Translations under genes and position numbers: made by a program
Assembly (NCBI GenBank): GCA_000934455.1
Contig: KN894302.1
Coordinates: 3,555-38,881 of the forward strand
Length of the DNA stretch: 35,327 nucleotides
Origin: Apostichopus parvimensis
Lineage: Eukaryota; Echinodermata; Holothuroidea; Aspidochirotida; Stichopodidae
Direction: 5' to 3'
Notes under the pieces: model-generated
The model's database searches: none
Seen by the model: the letters and a program-made list of their open reading frames with translations, nothing else
What the model was told of the DNA's origin: nothing
Shown here: one piece after another, positions 32,701-35,327 of the stretch
Layout of the letters: every line of letters begins with the position of its first letter
How positions within the stretch are numbered: position 1 is the stretch's first letter

Positions 32701-35327
32701 GTATCTTAAATGTATAATTGTTCCCTACAGGTGGCAATGTTATAAGGATAAACCTCACAGTGTAATTGTGGCCTGACTATACAATAGCGAATAGACTACA
32801 TTTGGGATAAGTGTTTTATTATATTTTTTATCTTAATGTATAACATATATTGACCATTTTACAACTTAACTTGACCATCACACAGTAGTACACTACTATC
32901 AAAGAACAGACTTGCTCTCTATCAAATGTCAATTTCATATTTGATCGTCATCCAAATTTAGCCAATTCGTTCAACTAGAACACTCCCTTTAAAGCATGTG
33001 GGATCTCTCTCTCTCTTTAAAGGTAAAACTATAACTTTTTATTACTTATGGTTAATTTTATTTCAAATTTTCATGTTTGTGTCATTACCACACTGTTATA
33101 AATCTCTCCTGGCTATCTAGTATTTCAACTCTATGCTCATGCATATGAAAGCCTACATATCCATAGTCTCGTATGACAGGACAACCGTGCCAGCCGACGG
33201 CGATACGTACGCAACTGCATATTCTTGTATATTGCTACAGGCTCGGCTTGTGTGACCGACCCGTAAACACTTTAAAAGAGCACTCGAATAGAGATCGATG
33301 GACATGCTCTGATCTAGAGTGATGCTGACATGTAAACAATGCAATATGAAAAGGACATGTCCATGTAAGAAGGACTAATAACACTAAATATAAACACTGA
33401 CAGTAAATCATCTTATACAGGATATACTTGGACTACAATAAAAACCCCTACAGATGCTGTAGAGCTTTACACAGTTTTTTGTCATGTCCACTAAGCTTCT
33501 CTTCAACCTCTGAAAATCCTAGGTTTCAAAAGTCCAATGTTGTTTATAAATGCAGCATGTCAGGAAAGAAATTTAGCTTTCAAATTTTGTGTAGCAATTT
33601 TGAAGGCTCTAATGTTTGTCCTAAATAAAACACGACTGTTACAGTGTAAACAAAACCCTGCTATACATCTGTGTACTTGAATAGCTATTAGACCAATTTG
33701 CATAGCATTTTGCATAGCTGTTTGAGATGCAATACCGGAAGAATTACTTATAGAATGTTCTCCACATTATCATTGCCAGGGTCTATGTTCCTTTCTTGAA
33801 TACTGTTCTTGGATATGTACAAATTAAACCGACAAAACTGAAGGTTACAAGTTATGTTGCTGATTAATCTGTGATATTACTTCTCGACGAGAGAGGCCTC
33901 ACAACAGCCTCAGATGATATGGCTGTTGAAATTTGACTATCAGAACCAAAGGAATCTCACGTTGCACACGAAGAGCATACATGTTGTAACCTTGCCTACA
34001 CTGACTAAATTACAAGAGCTAGCAACAACGTTTTTACAAAATATTTCAAACCGTAATCAAGGCTGCCAATTTCTCATTACCGAACTTCTCTTGATATGAA
34101 AAACGAATTTTTACCAAGATCATACTTCACATTTCTAATTCCCTACAAAAACCCACTTTGCTATACTTGAAATTTGCAATGCAAATTTTCACATGACATT
34201 GGGAAATATCTTTCTACGTTTAAAAACCAATTTTGACGAATAAATTTGACTCGTTGCGAAGACATTCAACTGCAAATTTCCCACACCGCATTTTTCAATT
34301 CTCAAATTCTCTGCCAAAGACATTGACGCATTTGAGTTAAGGAAAGGCATTGAAAGGGAAACAAATTGAATGAAAATTTAATTATGCCAATACCAAACAG
34401 AGACGGGATTCAGACAGAAGGGTAAATGTTACTTGTAGATTCGCTCACTGGCAGACGTCATCGATAAAAAGAACAAATGTATTGAGTGTGAGTGTGTGCG
34501 TGTGGCTTTACAGAGATGGTAATGGGTTGTCTGGGTCTTCATTGCATTCAATCATGTAGAGTATATCACAAAGAATTGTTATGACAATCCATCACCATGG
34601 TAACTGATCTCTCCATGGGAGGATAAACAAGAGAGGAAATGGGAGCTTGTCTCAGCTTGTGATAAAATAGCTCAAAAGCTTTCCTTCTTGATAATCATTA
34701 GCGTTTTTATTAAATAAAAGAGGATATATAGATGTGACTAAAGAGAAGTGGATGATACACTCACTACTGAGTGGGTGCCATCATCTAGCAAAACATTCAC
34801 TATCTTGCACACGTGCAGAAGAGCACACACACACACACGCTCACAAATTTTTGCTAATCAATGTGTAACTCAGTCCAAGATATTTATCTGAACTATCAAC
34901 CAAACCAGAATGCAAAAATGCATAGTGGTTTCGATGATGTAACATTCACCTATTTTCTGCATGAATCTGACGTAATGTATAGTGATGGTGTACAACATAC
35001 TTGATATTAGTAATACAGTGAAAAGCAGTGCGATGTGACAAACAATAAATTCACAATGACACAGGCTGTCCTGAAATGACCATTGACCTCAACAACAAGC
35101 TTCTTGGTACTTAATGTGATAGATACATCAACATACTAAATATGACATCAGTCCTTGTTGAAATATTGTGTAAAACATGGTTTCACAATCTAAACCCTGG
35201 TGAACTAAAATGACCATTGACCTCCGCCCACAACATTAAGGCTTCTTGTACTCAATGTGGTACAATTACATGCCAAATATGCATCTGTCCAAGCTTCCCT
35301 TACCATATAATGTTTAGGAAGATGTGT
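29728..35327 (-). other. PPP2R5E: Large upstream intron of the PPP2R5E-like gene (no exon recognised)
   Basis: The next upstream B56 exon should encode the segment ending in a His-Ala-Gln or similar just before LAYCVV. I found no frame with that signal on the minus strand, so this 5.6 kb is taken as intron. It contains a C11-type run near 30170, CT repeats near 33006-33017, CA repeats at 34824-34838, and a two-copy repeat at the right end. Confidence 0.6.
35074..35290. repeat. Two-copy repeat, about 80 bp, 134 bp apart
   Basis: 35074-35154 and 35208-35290 share AAATGACCATTGACCTC, then GCTTCTTG-TACT-AATGTG, and an AAATATG-CATC-GTCC end. They are diverged but collinear. Confidence 0.8.

Noticed and set aside
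35290..35327. Minus-strand frame ending at a GTAAGG donor at the right edge
   Set aside because: The few codons available (THLPKHYM) do not match the B56 segment expected before LAYCVV, and the acceptor would be outside the window.

Overview
The window is eukaryotic genomic DNA, AT-rich, with genes split by GT-AG introns, microsatellites, long homopolymer C/G runs and fragments of mobile elements. The three genes recognised are conserved animal genes. Gene content, intron sizes and frequent TAGGCCTA-like words suggest a marine invertebrate deuterostome, possibly an echinoderm such as a sea cucumber. The taxon is an inference with low confidence; no ribosomal or mitochondrial marker is present.

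Layout. (1) About 1-5,882, minus strand: the 5' part of INO80, the ATPase of the INO80 chromatin remodeller. Five coding exons give the N-terminal 217 residues, and a candidate untranslated first exon ends near 5,882. The DBINO and helicase regions lie beyond base 1. (2) About 5,883-6,153: a short divergent promoter. (3) 6,154-11,510, plus strand: a complete six-exon TMX1 gene (281 aa), a thioredoxin-related ER membrane protein with the CPAC active site, followed by a 3' UTR ending at about 12.96 kb or 14.56 kb. (4) About 14.5-19.66 kb: no coding sequence seen; probably mostly the 3' UTR of the next gene. (5) 19,657-29,727, minus strand: the last six coding exons of a PP2A B56 regulatory subunit, closest to PPP2R5E. 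29,728-35,327 reads as a large intron of this gene. The arrangement is INO80 and TMX1 head to head, then TMX1 and PPP2R5E tail to tail.

The three genes have unrelated jobs: chromatin remodelling, ER disulfide chemistry, and phosphatase targeting. Nothing suggests an operon-like functional unit. The most interesting details are a tandem duplication of an exon-intron junction in PPP2R5E that creates a decoy splice acceptor leading to a stop, a 39-43 bp intronic minisatellite with a two-unit super-repeat, G-rich tracts on the sense strand of PPP2R5E including one just after the stop codon, a TMX1 tail with one membrane-proximal cysteine instead of two, and degenerate repeats resembling hammerhead ribozyme cores. 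I did not find a convincing new multi-gene system.
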